A stretch of 64,000 nt of DNA from Flavobacteriales bacterium 34_180_T64 (GTDB lineage Bacteria; Bacteroidota; Bacteroidia; Flavobacteriales; Flavobacteriaceae), in NCBI GenBank assembly GCA_002162765.1, contig MAAR01000011.1:224633-288632 (forward strand). Reading direction: 5' to 3'. The position numbers and the translations under genes are program-made. This document shows, piece after piece, positions 16,297-25,966 of the stretch. The notes below the pieces were generated by a model. That model was not told where the DNA came from, did not search any database, and saw nothing but the letters and a program-made list of their open reading frames with translations. Position 1 is the stretch's first letter. The number at the start of each line of letters is the position of its first letter.

Positions 16297-16581
16297 ATGA
16301 CACTTACAATTATTGCATCAGTAATAGTAAAAGAAGAATTTTTACAAGATACTAAATTAAGAATGTTGGATTTAGTAGAACAAAGTAAGCAAGAAAAAGG
16401 ATGCTTAAAATATACTTTGCATCAAGATAATAAAAACTCGGATACCTTCCTTTTTATTGAAAATTGGCAATCTAAAACACTTTGGGAAAAGCATCTTGAA
16501 AGTTTACATGTTCAATCGTTTGTTAAAGAAACAGAAAATAGCATTGTTGAATTTAGTGTTCAAGAAATGAGTCAAATTTAA
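16297..16581 (+). CDS. Antibiotic biosynthesis monooxygenase (ABM) family protein
   Basis: A 94-aa single-domain ferredoxin-like protein of the ABM/YgiN family. It shows TIIASVIVKEEFLQDTKLRM, KQEKGCLKYTLHQD, FLFIENWQSKTLWEKHLES and HVQSFV. Relatives include quinol monooxygenases and heme-degrading enzymes, but the small fold is shared by many functions. It ends the tetR3 module. Repeat R2 begins about 22 nt after its stop. Confidence 0.85.
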   Translation: MTLTIIASVIVKEEFLQDTKLRMLDLVEQSKQEKGCLKYTLHQDNKNSDTFLFIENWQSKTLWEKHLESLHVQSFVKETENSIVEFSVQEMSQI

Positions 16582-16602
16582 AACTAGTTTTAATACTCAA
16601 TT

Positions 16603-17640
16603 AACTTGGCCTCATAAAATTTTGGTAAAACAATAAGGTGAAGTGAGCGTCCATATTTTAGGCTATACAAATGTAATGATCCAGTGGATGATTGTATTTG
16701 GATACAGTTCTTTACGAAATGCTCTTTTCAAATTGTATTTGCTTAAAAATGTACACTGTACATTTTCTTAACACCAAATAGTCTAAAATATAGCGAATGA
16801 GCCGTAAATTGTTTCCAAAATTATATGCAGCCTTGAATTTTTGTTTCTTTTGTTTCAAGACAAAAGATAATGAATCATTTAAAAAAGGATTAATTGAAGT
16901 TCTATAGTTAACAAGTGCATAGAATTTTATTTTTACTCACTACTTTAATTATTTGCAAAAACTTTAAAGGAGTTCGTGAATCTTGTAAAAACTCGATTTC
17001 ATAAAATTTATGCTCTTGTGGCAAACTCATGAGAATCGTCTAAAATTTTTTATTACGTACATTTTATCGAATACGCGATTTTTAATAAGTGCAAAAAGGT
17101 TAGCTTTTATTTTGGCGTTGGCAAGCGTTGGATAATTGTGTGTAAAATAAATTGCCATAGCAATTTGATTTTATAAAACAATCGAGCGCTTGGTAGCGGC
17201 TATTTTACATAACGGCTAATTATAGATACAAATGTTTTTAAATGCTGCGAAGCAAACCGCTTATTAGTTTAATGACCCAAGTTCCAATTATTCTAATGGA
17301 ATACAATGCTTCTGGGATATTTTACATAATACTACATTATAGCTATCAATTAAAACTTAAACATTCTAGCCGTAATTTCTTTAAACATAATTATTAACGA
17401 TATAGAACACTGGCGTGTCGCTATATCTATAATTATGTTCAATAGCCTAAAAAACGGCTATACAGAAATTACTAAGCAATTGTACTATAATGTTCTGCGT
17501 TATGTAACTTGAGCTTTGGTTAAAAGCGAAAGTTCTTCTCAAGTTTTTTAAAAAAATTTCTTCTCATCAGTTTCTTTAAAAATGTAATGGAATACTCTTT
17601 GCCCGAAGCGACGATAGGAGCGAAGTGGGAATGTGTATGA
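16603..17640 (+). repeat. Dispersed 1.1-kb non-coding repeat, copy R2 (full length)
   Basis: It starts AACTTGGCCTCATAAAATTT and follows R1 block by block. It has the AAAATGTACA palindrome (16746-16766), GCAGCCTTGAATTTTTG (from ~16828), the hairpin AAATTGC/GCAATTT (17149-17166), TTACATAACG at 17205-17214, and the matching CGTTATGTAA at 17498-17507. The 3' tail has GATAGGAGCGAAGTGGGAAT. The outer TTACATAACG/CGTTATGTAA pair is a perfect 10-bp inverted repeat about 283 nt apart. It separates the tetR3 module from the restriction operon. No gene is visible on either strand. Confidence 0.85.
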
Positions 17641-17734
17641 AATGGCTAATTTATCTAACGATTTAATTTTATCTCAAATTATGATATATAATTAAATAAT
17701 TATCCTATTTTTAATCTTCAAATCCCTAAGTATA

Positions 17735-17932
17735 ATGAATCGTATTAAGGAAGTACTTGAAGAGAAAGGAATCAAGCAAACATGGCTAGCCGAAAAGCTC
17801 AAAAAGAGCTACAATATGGTGAACTCATATGTGCAAAATAGGAGGCAACCAAGTATTGAGGATTTAAACAAGATAGCCAACATACTAAATGTTGATGTTA
17901 AAGAACTTTTAGTAAGCAGTAAGCATGAATAA
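17735..17932 (+). CDS. Small Cro/CI-type helix-turn-helix regulator of the restriction operon
   Basis: A 65-aa protein that is essentially one XRE helix-turn-helix: IKQTWLAEKLKKSYNMVNSY followed by VQNRRQPSIEDLNKIANIL. It overlaps hsdR by 8 nt and is the first gene after repeat R2. Short proteins of this kind act as control (C) proteins or antitoxin-like repressors of restriction operons. Autoregulation is likely, but I see no clear operator. The 94 nt upstream are unique sequence and must contain the promoter. Confidence 0.85.
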   Translation: MNRIKEVLEEKGIKQTWLAEKLKKSYNMVNSYVQNRRQPSIEDLNKIANILNVDVKELLVSSKHE

Positions 17933-20294
17933 AAAAGACCTCTCCGAAAGAGACATTTGCTCAAAGTTTATTAATCCTGCTATTATACAAGCTGGATGGA
18001 ATATGCGTACACAAATTCGTGAGGAAGTATCATTTACAGATGGTCGAATCATTGTTCAAGGAAAATTATATGCTCGTGGCAAACAAAAAAGAGCAGATTA
18101 CATTTTATACTATAAACCAAATATCCCAATTGCTATTATTGAAGCTAAAGATAATAAGCATAAGGTTGGTGATGGTATGCAACAAGCGTTAGAATATTCT
18201 GAAATATTACACATACCTTTTGTGTTTACATCCAATGGCGATGGTTTTGTATTTCATGACAAAACGGGATTGTCTAAACAAGTAGAGCAAGAGATTGGAT
18301 TACATGAATTTCCTTCTCCAGAAGAACTATGGTTAAAATATTCAAAGCATAAAGGATTAGATACACCAGAAGTACAGAATTTGGTAACCCAAGATTACTA
18401 TGCTGATAATAGTGGTATGTCGCCAAGATATTATCAACAGAATGCAGTCAATAGAACTGTTGAAGCTATAGCAAAAGGACAAAGTCGAATTATACTAGTA
18501 ATGGCTACTGGTACAGGGAAGACCTATACCGCTTTTAATATTATATGGCGCCTTTGGAAAAATGGAATCAAAAAGCGCATCTTATTTCTCGCAGATAGAA
18601 ACGCACTATTAACCCAAACTAAAAATGGAGATTTTTCGCCTTTTGGGAATGACATCATGCATATTATCAAGAATAGAAAGATTGATAAGTCTTATCAAAT
18701 CTATTTTGCTTTATATCAAGGGTTAACGAGTAACGATGAATCCAAAAACGCATATAAAGAGTTTAGTAGAGATTTCTTTGATTTAATCGTTATTGATGAG
18801 TGTCATAGAGGAAGTGCATCAGAAGCTTCAGCATGGAGAGATGTATTAACGTATTTTGATTCAGCAACACATATAGGTTTAACTGCTACACCAAAAGAAA
18901 CCAAGGATGTTTCTAATATGGAATACTTTGGTGAACCTGTTTATACCTATTCTTTAAAACAAGGCATTGATGATGGTTTTTTAGCACCTTATAAAGTTGT
19001 GAGAATAGCTATGAATGTAGATGAAGGTTGGAGACCAACTACTGGTTTAGTTGATAAATACGGAAACGAAATAGAAGACCGAATTTATAACCTAAAAGAT
19101 TATGACAAGACTTTAGTAATTGATGAACGTACCCAAGTTGTAGCTAAAAAAATAACAGAATACTTAAAAGCAGTAGACCGATTTGCAAAAACTATCGTGT
19201 TTTGCACAGATATAGATCATGCCAATCGAATGCGACAAGCATTAATTAATGAAAATGCTGATTTAGTTTCTAAGCATTGGAACTACTGTGTCAAGATTAC
19301 TGGTGATGACGAAGTGGGTAAACAAGAGTTAGACAATTTTACAGATGTAGAAGAACGTTTTCCTGTAATTGCTACAACGTCTAAAATGCTAACAACTGGT
19401 ATTGACACTAAAATGGTAAAGTTCATTGTGCTTGAATCAAATATAGCATCCATGACAGAGTTTAAGCAAATTGTTGGACGAGGTACTAGAATTAGAGAAG
19501 CAGACGGAAAAGTGTTTTTTACAATTATGGATTTCAGGAAAGCAACCAACTTATTTGCAGATCCAGATTTTGATGGTGATCCAGTACAAATTTATGAACC
19601 ATCAGAAGATGAAACGGTTGTTCCACCAGAAAATGATGAATCATCAGAAATAATTGATGATTTAACTGACGATGATATCGATTTTTTGCCACCTAGACCG
19701 AATATTGACATAAATGAAGAAGAAACGGAAATCAGGAAATACTATGTGAATAAAATCCCTGTTTCTGTTGCTAATGAACGTGTGCAGTATTATGGTAAAA
19801 ACGGAAAGCTAATCACAGAATCATTAAAAGATTATACTAAAACCAATATTACAAAAGAATTCAGTTCTATTGACGACTTCATACAAAAGTGGCAAACTAC
19901 AGAGAGTAAAGAAGAGTTATTAGCAGAACTTGCAGAGCATGGCGTACTCATAGAAGCACTTCGCGAAGAAATAGGAAAAGATATGGATGCTTTTGATTTG
20001 ATTTGCCATGTCGCATACGATAAACCAGCTTTAACTAGACAAGAACGCGCTAACAATGTTCGAAAGCGTAATTATTTCACAAAGTATGGTGATACAGCTC
20101 AGAGAGTATTATTAACACTACTAGATAAATACGAACAAGAAGGTATTATTTCCATAGAACAAGGCTCTATACTTAGAGTTCAACCCTTGAGCCAAATGGG
20201 ATCACCAGTAGAATTAGTGCGCGCTTTTGGTAAGAAGAAAGACTTTGAACAAGCGATTAAAGAATTAGAAAATGAAATATACAATATAGCATAA
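17925..20294 (+). CDS. hsdR: Type I restriction endonuclease subunit R
   Basis: A 789-aa HsdR of the EcoEI/type IB-like length. The N-terminal nuclease site is Asp58 (RADYILYY), then Glu73 and Lys75 in IIEAK, the D-ExK pattern. The superfamily 2 translocase has Walker A MATGTGKT at 193-200 and the DECH box at 291-294. Further motifs are GLTATPK and the C-terminal IVGRGTRIREADGK. The last ~150 residues match the EcoEI-type C-terminal region. It would use ATP to translocate DNA and cleave unmethylated invaders in complex with HsdM and HsdS. The stop overlaps the hsdM start by one base. Confidence 0.93.
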   Translation: MNKKDLSERDICSKFINPAIIQAGWNMRTQIREEVSFTDGRIIVQGKLYARGKQKRADYILYYKPNIPIAIIEAKDNKHKVGDGMQQALEYSEILHIPFVFTSNGDGFVFHDKTGLSKQVEQEIGLHEFPSPEELWLKYSKHKGLDTPEVQNLVTQDYYADNSGMSPRYYQQNAVNRTVEAIAKGQSRIILVMATGTGKTYTAFNIIWRLWKNGIKKRILFLADRNALLTQTKNGDFSPFGNDIMHIIKNRKIDKSYQIYFALYQGLTSNDESKNAYKEFSRDFFDLIVIDECHRGSASEASAWRDVLTYFDSATHIGLTATPKETKDVSNMEYFGEPVYTYSLKQGIDDGFLAPYKVVRIAMNVDEGWRPTTGLVDKYGNEIEDRIYNLKDYDKTLVIDERTQVVAKKITEYLKAVDRFAKTIVFCTDIDHANRMRQALINENADLVSKHWNYCVKITGDDEVGKQELDNFTDVEERFPVIATTSKMLTTGIDTKMVKFIVLESNIASMTEFKQIVGRGTRIREADGKVFFTIMDFRKATNLFADPDFDGDPVQIYEPSEDETVVPPENDESSEIIDDLTDDDIDFLPPRPNIDINEEETEIRKYYVNKIPVSVANERVQYYGKNGKLITESLKDYTKTNITKEFSSIDDFIQKWQTTESKEELLAELAEHGVLIEALREEIGKDMDAFDLICHVAYDKPALTRQERANNVRKRNYFTKYGDTAQRVLLTLLDKYEQEGIISIEQGSILRVQPLSQMGSPVELVRAFGKKKDFEQAIKELENEIYNIA

Positions 20295-21718
20295 TGAGTA
20301 ACATAACAACCAACATAAAAGGCATACGCGATATCATGCGTAAAGACACAGGAGTCGATGGAGACGCACAACGTATCTCTCAAATGGTATGGATGCTCTT
20401 CATGAAAATATTTGCCGATAAAGAAGAGGAATGGGAAATAACAATAGACAATTACGAGTCGCCTATTCCAGAAAAATTAAAATGGCAAAACTGGGCGGCA
20501 GACGATGAAGGCTTAACAGGTGATGCGTTAATGGAATTTATAGATAACGAACTATTCCCTACACTTAAAGATTTAGATATTACGATAAGTCCACAAGCCA
20601 ATATTATTCGTTCTGTGTTTGATGATACTTACAACTATATGAAAAACGGAACACTCTTCCGTCAAGTAATAAACGTTATAGATACAATAGACTTTAACAG
20701 CACAACAGAGCGTCATTTATTTAATGATATTTACGAAACCATTCTAAAAGAACTACAATCTGCTGGTTCTTCTGGCGAGTATTACACACCAAGAGCTGTC
20801 ACACAGTTTATGGTAGATATGATTAATCCAAAATTAGGAGAAAGCATACTTGATCCTGCTTGTGGTACAGGTGGTTTTTTGACTTGTTCAATAGACCATA
20901 TTCGCGAACAAGTAAAAACACCCAAAGACCGAGATATACTGCAAACCTCTATTAGAGGGATTGAGAAAAAACCACTACCACATTTATTGTGTACTACCAA
21001 TTTAATGCTTCATGGTTTTGATTTACCAGCAGTACGTAGAGATAATTTGTTAAGCAAACCATATGCAGATTGGGGAGCAAAAGACAAATTAGATATTATC
21101 CTTACCAATCCACCTTTTGGAGGAGTAGAAGAAGATGGGACAGAAACCAACTTTCCGCAAAAATTTAGAACCAAAGAAACTGCCGATTTATTTTTAGCCT
21201 TAATTATTAAGTTGCTAAAAAATAATGGACGCTGCGCAGTAGTTTTACCAGATGGAACATTGTTTGGAGAAGGTGTGAAAACACGTATTAAAGAGGACTT
21301 AATGACTAAGTGTAATCTACATACCATAGTACGATTGCCAAATGGTGTATTCAACCCTTATACGGGTATTAAAACCAATATTTTGTTTTTTGAAAAAGGC
21401 AAGCCAACTAAAGATGTTTGGTATTTTGAACATCCCTATCCAAATGGTGTAAAAAGTTACAACAAAGGAAAGCCTATAAATATCAAAGAATTCGATTTAG
21501 AAAAAGACTGGTGGAATAATCGTGAAGAAAATGAATATGCTTGGAAGGTCTCTGCAGAAAAAATTAAAAAAAGTAATTACAATTTAGACATTAAAAACCC
21601 TCACATTGGTGAGGCAGATAAAGTTTATACTAGTTCTGAGTTAATTGAGATGCTTACCGCAAAATTGAAGAATAGTTTAGAATTATTGAACGAAGTAAAA
21701 AAAGAAATTAAAGAATGA
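20294..21718 (+). CDS. hsdM: Type I restriction-modification DNA methyltransferase subunit M
   Basis: A 474-aa N6-adenine methyltransferase. The N-terminal HsdM helical domain is followed by SAM motif I DPACGTGGF at 187-195 and catalytic NPPF at 272-275. SSGEYYTPRAVTQFMVDMI just upstream of motif I is the usual HsdM signature. Start and stop both overlap neighbours (taATG with hsdR; ATGA with hsdS), so subunits should be made in step. The length is normal and no defects are visible. Confidence 0.94.
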   Translation: MSNITTNIKGIRDIMRKDTGVDGDAQRISQMVWMLFMKIFADKEEEWEITIDNYESPIPEKLKWQNWAADDEGLTGDALMEFIDNELFPTLKDLDITISPQANIIRSVFDDTYNYMKNGTLFRQVINVIDTIDFNSTTERHLFNDIYETILKELQSAGSSGEYYTPRAVTQFMVDMINPKLGESILDPACGTGGFLTCSIDHIREQVKTPKDRDILQTSIRGIEKKPLPHLLCTTNLMLHGFDLPAVRRDNLLSKPYADWGAKDKLDIILTNPPFGGVEEDGTETNFPQKFRTKETADLFLALIIKLLKNNGRCAVVLPDGTLFGEGVKTRIKEDLMTKCNLHTIVRLPNGVFNPYTGIKTNILFFEKGKPTKDVWYFEHPYPNGVKSYNKGKPINIKEFDLEKDWWNNREENEYAWKVSAEKIKKSNYNLDIKNPHIGEADKVYTSSELIEMLTAKLKNSLELLNEVKKEIKE

Positions 21719-23211
21719 AATTAGAGCAACATAAAAATGTTTTTTATAAAAACATTGGTACTTATATGGCTCTAATAAATAATGAGCTAAAAAAGGAATA
21801 TCCTCTAGAACCTTTATCTAATCATATAAAAATGGTTGGTGGTTATGCATTTAAGAGTAGTCATTACCTAAGTGAAGGCATACCTATTATTCGTATTTCA
21901 GATTTTCAGAATGAAAAAATTGTGCTGACAGGTGTTAAGTATTACGAAGAAAGTAACGATCTAGAACGATACGAATTAACTGCAGGTGATGTTATTATTG
22001 CAATGACAGGAGGAACCATTGGCAAATTAGCAATAGTACAAGATGGTTTAGGAAAACTCTATTTAAATCAAAGAGTTGGTAAGTTCCAAGTGTTAAATCC
22101 TAATGAATTTGAAGATGAATATGTCTATTGGCTGGCAAGAGGAATACAAGATATTGTTCAAAATTTGGGTTATGGCGGAGCACAACCTAATGTGAGTAAT
22201 AAACAAATAGAGGCCCTAGAATTTACTTTTCCCGAAAGGAAAATTCAAAGAAAGATTATAGCTTTTTTAAATGATTTAAAAAAAAATAAAACAAATGGGC
22301 ATTATTTTAATGCGAATGTTGAAAGCAAAATATCAAATATTCAAAACACTTCAATAAGATTAAATACTATCAAAAACGATGCTGTTTTAAACGAGTCTCT
22401 TATTTTAAAACTTAAAGAAGCTATTCTACAAGAAGCTGTTCAAGGAAAACTCACATTAGATTGGAGAACAAATAATCCTACTTCTGTAAATGCCTCTTTT
22501 TTATTAAAACATATTCAAGAAGAGAAAGCACAACTTATTAAAGATAAAAAAATAAAAAAGGAAAAACCATTACCACCAATTGCCAAAGAAGATATTCCTT
22601 ATATTTTACCTGAAGGTTGGGTTTGGTGCAAAATAGGTACAATAACGAGCGTTAGGGTTGGTTCTACGCCAGATAGAAAAACTGTTGAATATTGGAATGG
22701 AGATATACCTTGGGTATCAAGTGGAGAAGTAGCTAATAACTTCATTTATGATACAAAAGAAAAAATAACGATAAGTGGTTTTAAAAATTCTTCAGTAAAA
22801 CTCTATCCAGCTGGTACTGTTTTAGTTGCAATGATTGGTCAAGGAAAAACCAGAGGTCAGACATCTATTCTAAAAATATCTGCTTCAACTAATCAAAATG
22901 TTGCAGGAATTGAAATATTTCATCAGTATTTAATTTCGGAATATTTATGGCAATTTTTTCTTTCTAGATATGAAACAACAAGAAGTGCTGCGGTTGGAGG
23001 TAATCAACCCGCTCTAAATGGAGGTAAAATTAAGAATACATTATTTCCTTTACCACCATTAGAAGAACAAAAAGTCATTGTACAAAGAGTAAATACTTTA
23101 ATGGGTTTATGTGATAAGTTAGTGGAAGATGTACAACAAAGCCAAGAACAAAGTGATAAGTTAACTCAAAGTATTATGAGAGAATCTCTTGAGGTTAATA
23201 CAACTTTTTAA
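21715..23211 (+). CDS. hsdS: Type I restriction-modification specificity subunit S
   Basis: A 498-aa HsdS with two target-recognition domains. TRD1 is about residues 25-190 (PLEPLSNHIKMVGGYAFKSS ... PNVSNKQIEALEFTFPE). A helical spacer (~190-285) includes LKEAILQEAVQGKLT. TRD2 is about 296-455 (LPEGWVWCKIGTITSVRVGS ... PLPPLEEQKVIVQRV), and a C-terminal helix follows. Both TRDs look intact, so a bipartite site should be recognised. The start overlaps the hsdM stop (ATGA). A later Met at 21766 is also a possible start. The OLD-like gene begins 2 nt after its stop. Confidence 0.92.
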   Translation: MKLEQHKNVFYKNIGTYMALINNELKKEYPLEPLSNHIKMVGGYAFKSSHYLSEGIPIIRISDFQNEKIVLTGVKYYEESNDLERYELTAGDVIIAMTGGTIGKLAIVQDGLGKLYLNQRVGKFQVLNPNEFEDEYVYWLARGIQDIVQNLGYGGAQPNVSNKQIEALEFTFPERKIQRKIIAFLNDLKKNKTNGHYFNANVESKISNIQNTSIRLNTIKNDAVLNESLILKLKEAILQEAVQGKLTLDWRTNNPTSVNASFLLKHIQEEKAQLIKDKKIKKEKPLPPIAKEDIPYILPEGWVWCKIGTITSVRVGSTPDRKTVEYWNGDIPWVSSGEVANNFIYDTKEKITISGFKNSSVKLYPAGTVLVAMIGQGKTRGQTSILKISASTNQNVAGIEIFHQYLISEYLWQFFLSRYETTRSAAVGGNQPALNGGKIKNTLFPLPPLEEQKVIVQRVNTLMGLCDKLVEDVQQSQEQSDKLTQSIMRESLEVNTTF

Positions 23212-23213
23212 TT

Positions 23214-25070
23214 ATGAGATTAAAGCACATACATATTTCAGAATATAAAAATTTAAAAGATTTTGAATTAAATTTTGATGGCAATAGTTTTATAGATGTT
23301 TTTGTTGGTAAAAATGGTACAGGAAAGTCAAATTTCTTTGAAGCTGTAATTGAAATATTTAGGCATCTTTTTGAAAAAGAGTATTATGTTAGTTTCAACT
23401 ATAAAATTCAATATGAATTAAAAGGAGATGAAATAGTTGTTCAATGGGAAAACGGCAAATGGATTAATGAAGGTAAAGAAGTAAAAAAAGTTACAGAAAG
23501 CCAATTGCCTGATAATATTCTTGTTTACTATTCAGGTCACAACAACAAAGTAGCAGAGTTAGTTGAAGAGTATGAAAGTAAGTTTAAAGAAGACCTCAAA
23601 GGAGCGAGTGTTGGCGATACTCGTAAGTTTATTGGCATAGGTAAAGAATATAAAACTCTTTTATTATCGGTTTTGCTATTACAATCTGAAGAAAACAAAG
23701 CAAAACAGTTTATTTTAAAAAAACTTGGAATTAAATCAATTAATAATGAAATAAAAATTACCCTATCACGTCCTTATTATGCTTCTTCAGGAAATAAGAA
23801 GTTTGATGTAGATAGATTTGATGAAACAACTAGTTTTTGGAAAGCAGAAGGAATTACAAGAGAATTTTTAGATAGAATTGCAACTGTTAAAAAGAGTGAT
23901 TCTAAAGGAAAAGAAAGAGACGAAGGTTTTATACCTAGTTCAGATGAATATAATTTCTATTGTGAATTTACAGATTTTCAATCTAAATTTTCTGACATTG
24001 GTTCACAAGATTTATTTAGAAATTTAGATAACTTAAAAACAATTGAAATGTTGGAAGACATCTCAATTGAAATAGAACTCTTAGATGAAACAAAAATTGA
24101 CATTAATCAATTTAGTGATGGTCAGTTTCAATCGGTTTATATCTACTCAATAATTGAGTTATTTAAAGATAAAAATTGCATCACACTACTGGATGAACCA
24201 GATGCCTTTCTGCATCCCGAATGGCAATTTGATTTTTTAAAACAAGTTTTTGAAATCAGCGAAGAAACATCAGAAAGCAATCATGTACTGATGTCAAGTC
24301 ATAGTGCTGTGACCTTATTAAATAGTAAAGAAAGAAAAATAAACCTTTTTAAATTTCACGAAGACAAAATTATAAATCGTAAAGTAGAAAAAGAATATGC
24401 AATTAGCCAATTATCTTCCAAACTGATTAAAGTTCAACAGGACAAACAAATATTAAGTGTTATTCATACTATCGGTCAGGATAGACCAATTCTATTCACA
24501 GAAGGTTATTCTGATCCTGTAATACTTCAACAAGCATGGACTCATCTTTATGATGAAGAAATACCTTTTGAAATTTGCTTTGGTCATGGATGTCTTTATT
24601 TAAGACTCTTATTGCAGAGTGAAAAGCTAATAGGTGAAATGGGTGATTTTCCAATTTTTGGTTTATTTGATTTTGATATGGCTTATAATGAATGGAACTC
24701 TATAAAAGGTGAAGCAGATTTAGAAGAAACTGACCCTTATAATGGATTAACCAAAAAAGTCTTGGGCAAAAACAGTTATGCAATTCTTGTTCCTGTTCCT
24801 AAAATTTCTAATATAGAAAAACAGGTAATTATAAAAGATAAAGAAACATACAAAGAGAATTCAAAGGTTGAAATGGAGCACTTATTTTATAATGGTGAAA
24901 CAGCTAAGCATTTTCATAAAGTTTCTATTGTAGGTGGAGGAGAGATAATAGAAATTAAAGACTCAAAAAAGATGATGTTTGCTTCAGAAGTAATTCCAAC
25001 ATTGGATAAAAGTCATTTTGAAGTTTTTAGACCAATGTTTGAGTTTATAAAATCAAAAATAAACGAGTAG
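23214..25070 (+). CDS. OLD-like nuclease: ABC-type ATPase with TOPRIM domain, linked to type I RM
   Basis: A 618-aa protein. The N-terminal SMC/ABC-type ATPase has Walker A GKNGTGKS (32-39), signature SDGQ (301-304), Walker B LLDEPD with Asp327-Glu328, and an H-loop SSHSAV. The C-terminal part has the TOPRIM pattern: Glu430 in LFTEGYSD and Asp486/Asp488 in LFDFDMAYNEW. This is the domain order of OLD/GajA-type nucleases used in phage defence. It is 2 nt from hsdS and must be part of the operon. No GajB-like UvrD helicase or reverse transcriptase lies nearby. It may be a second effector or may sense RM inhibition; that role is inference. Confidence 0.85.
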   Translation: MRLKHIHISEYKNLKDFELNFDGNSFIDVFVGKNGTGKSNFFEAVIEIFRHLFEKEYYVSFNYKIQYELKGDEIVVQWENGKWINEGKEVKKVTESQLPDNILVYYSGHNNKVAELVEEYESKFKEDLKGASVGDTRKFIGIGKEYKTLLLSVLLLQSEENKAKQFILKKLGIKSINNEIKITLSRPYYASSGNKKFDVDRFDETTSFWKAEGITREFLDRIATVKKSDSKGKERDEGFIPSSDEYNFYCEFTDFQSKFSDIGSQDLFRNLDNLKTIEMLEDISIEIELLDETKIDINQFSDGQFQSVYIYSIIELFKDKNCITLLDEPDAFLHPEWQFDFLKQVFEISEETSESNHVLMSSHSAVTLLNSKERKINLFKFHEDKIINRKVEKEYAISQLSSKLIKVQQDKQILSVIHTIGQDRPILFTEGYSDPVILQQAWTHLYDEEIPFEICFGHGCLYLRLLLQSEKLIGEMGDFPIFGLFDFDMAYNEWNSIKGEADLEETDPYNGLTKKVLGKNSYAILVPVPKISNIEKQVIIKDKETYKENSKVEMEHLFYNGETAKHFHKVSIVGGGEIIEIKDSKKMMFASEVIPTLDKSHFEVFRPMFEFIKSKINE

Positions 25071-25117
25071 ACAACAAACAATACAAATGTTTTACCAGAC
25101 GGACAGAAAGTAATAAC

Positions 25118-25851
25118 ATTATGTAAAATAGAATCTCGATGTTGAACTTGGCCTCATAAAATTTTGGTAAAAACAATAGGAGAAATGAGCGTGCATATTT
25201 TAGGGGTTTAGCAATACTGTTTCTTGAGAGTTTCAGTTATGCAAGGGATTTCAAAGCAATGTTAACAGTAACAATGTTTCCTAAAATATAGTGAATAAGC
25301 CGTTAATTGTTTCCAAAATTATATGCAGCCTTGAATTTTTGTTTCTTTTGTTTCAAGACAAAAGATAATGAAACATTAAAAAAAAGATTAATTGAAGTTC
25401 TAAATATAACAAGTGTATAGAAATTTATTTTTCTTAAATTTTATACTCTTGTGGCAATCCACGAGAATCTCGTAAAATTTTTTATTACGTACATTTTATC
25501 GAATACGCGATTTTTAATAAGAGTAAAAAGGTTAGCTTTTATTTTGGCGTTGGCAAGCGTTGGATAATTGTGTGTAAAATAAATTGCAATAGCAATTTGA
25601 TTTTATAAAACAATCGAGCGCTTGGTAGCGGCTATTTTACATAACGTCTAATTATAGATACATAATGTTTTAAAAAACGCTGCGAAGCAAACCGCTTAAT
25701 AGTTTAATGACCCAAGTTCCAATCATTCTTATGAAAACAAAGGCTTCTGGGATATTTTACATAATACTACATTATAGCTATCAAATGGAAACGAAACCTT
25801 AAACAACATAATGAACATTTGTACTATAATTTATATTATGTAAAATAGAAT
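25118..25851 (+). repeat. Dispersed non-coding repeat, copy R3, flanked by 17-bp direct repeats
   Basis: It shares with R1 and R2 CTTGGCCTCATAAAATTTTG, GCAGCCTTGAATTTTTG (from ~25325), the hairpin AAATTGC/GCAATTT (25581-25598) and TTACATAACG (25637-25646). The AAAATGTACA palindrome segment is replaced by unrelated sequence (~25205-25285) and the last ~130 nt are missing. ATTATGTAAAATAGAAT occurs at both ends (25118-25134 and 25835-25851). No gene is visible. The remaining 115 nt to the next gene hold nothing I recognise. Confidence 0.8.
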
Positions 25852-25966
25852 TTTTAAGAAGTTGGATCATTAACAGTATTAGTTACTCCCTCTTTTAACT
25901 AACACACTATATTTATAATAGATCGCATGAAATTATTAAAAGCATTTTATGCCATAAATAAACTGC

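Noticed and set aside
9927..25851. Idea that the 1.1-kb repeats are insertion sequences or MITEs
   Set aside because: There is no transposase frame, no short terminal inverted repeats at both ends and no consistent target duplication. Only R3 has a 17-bp flanking direct repeat.
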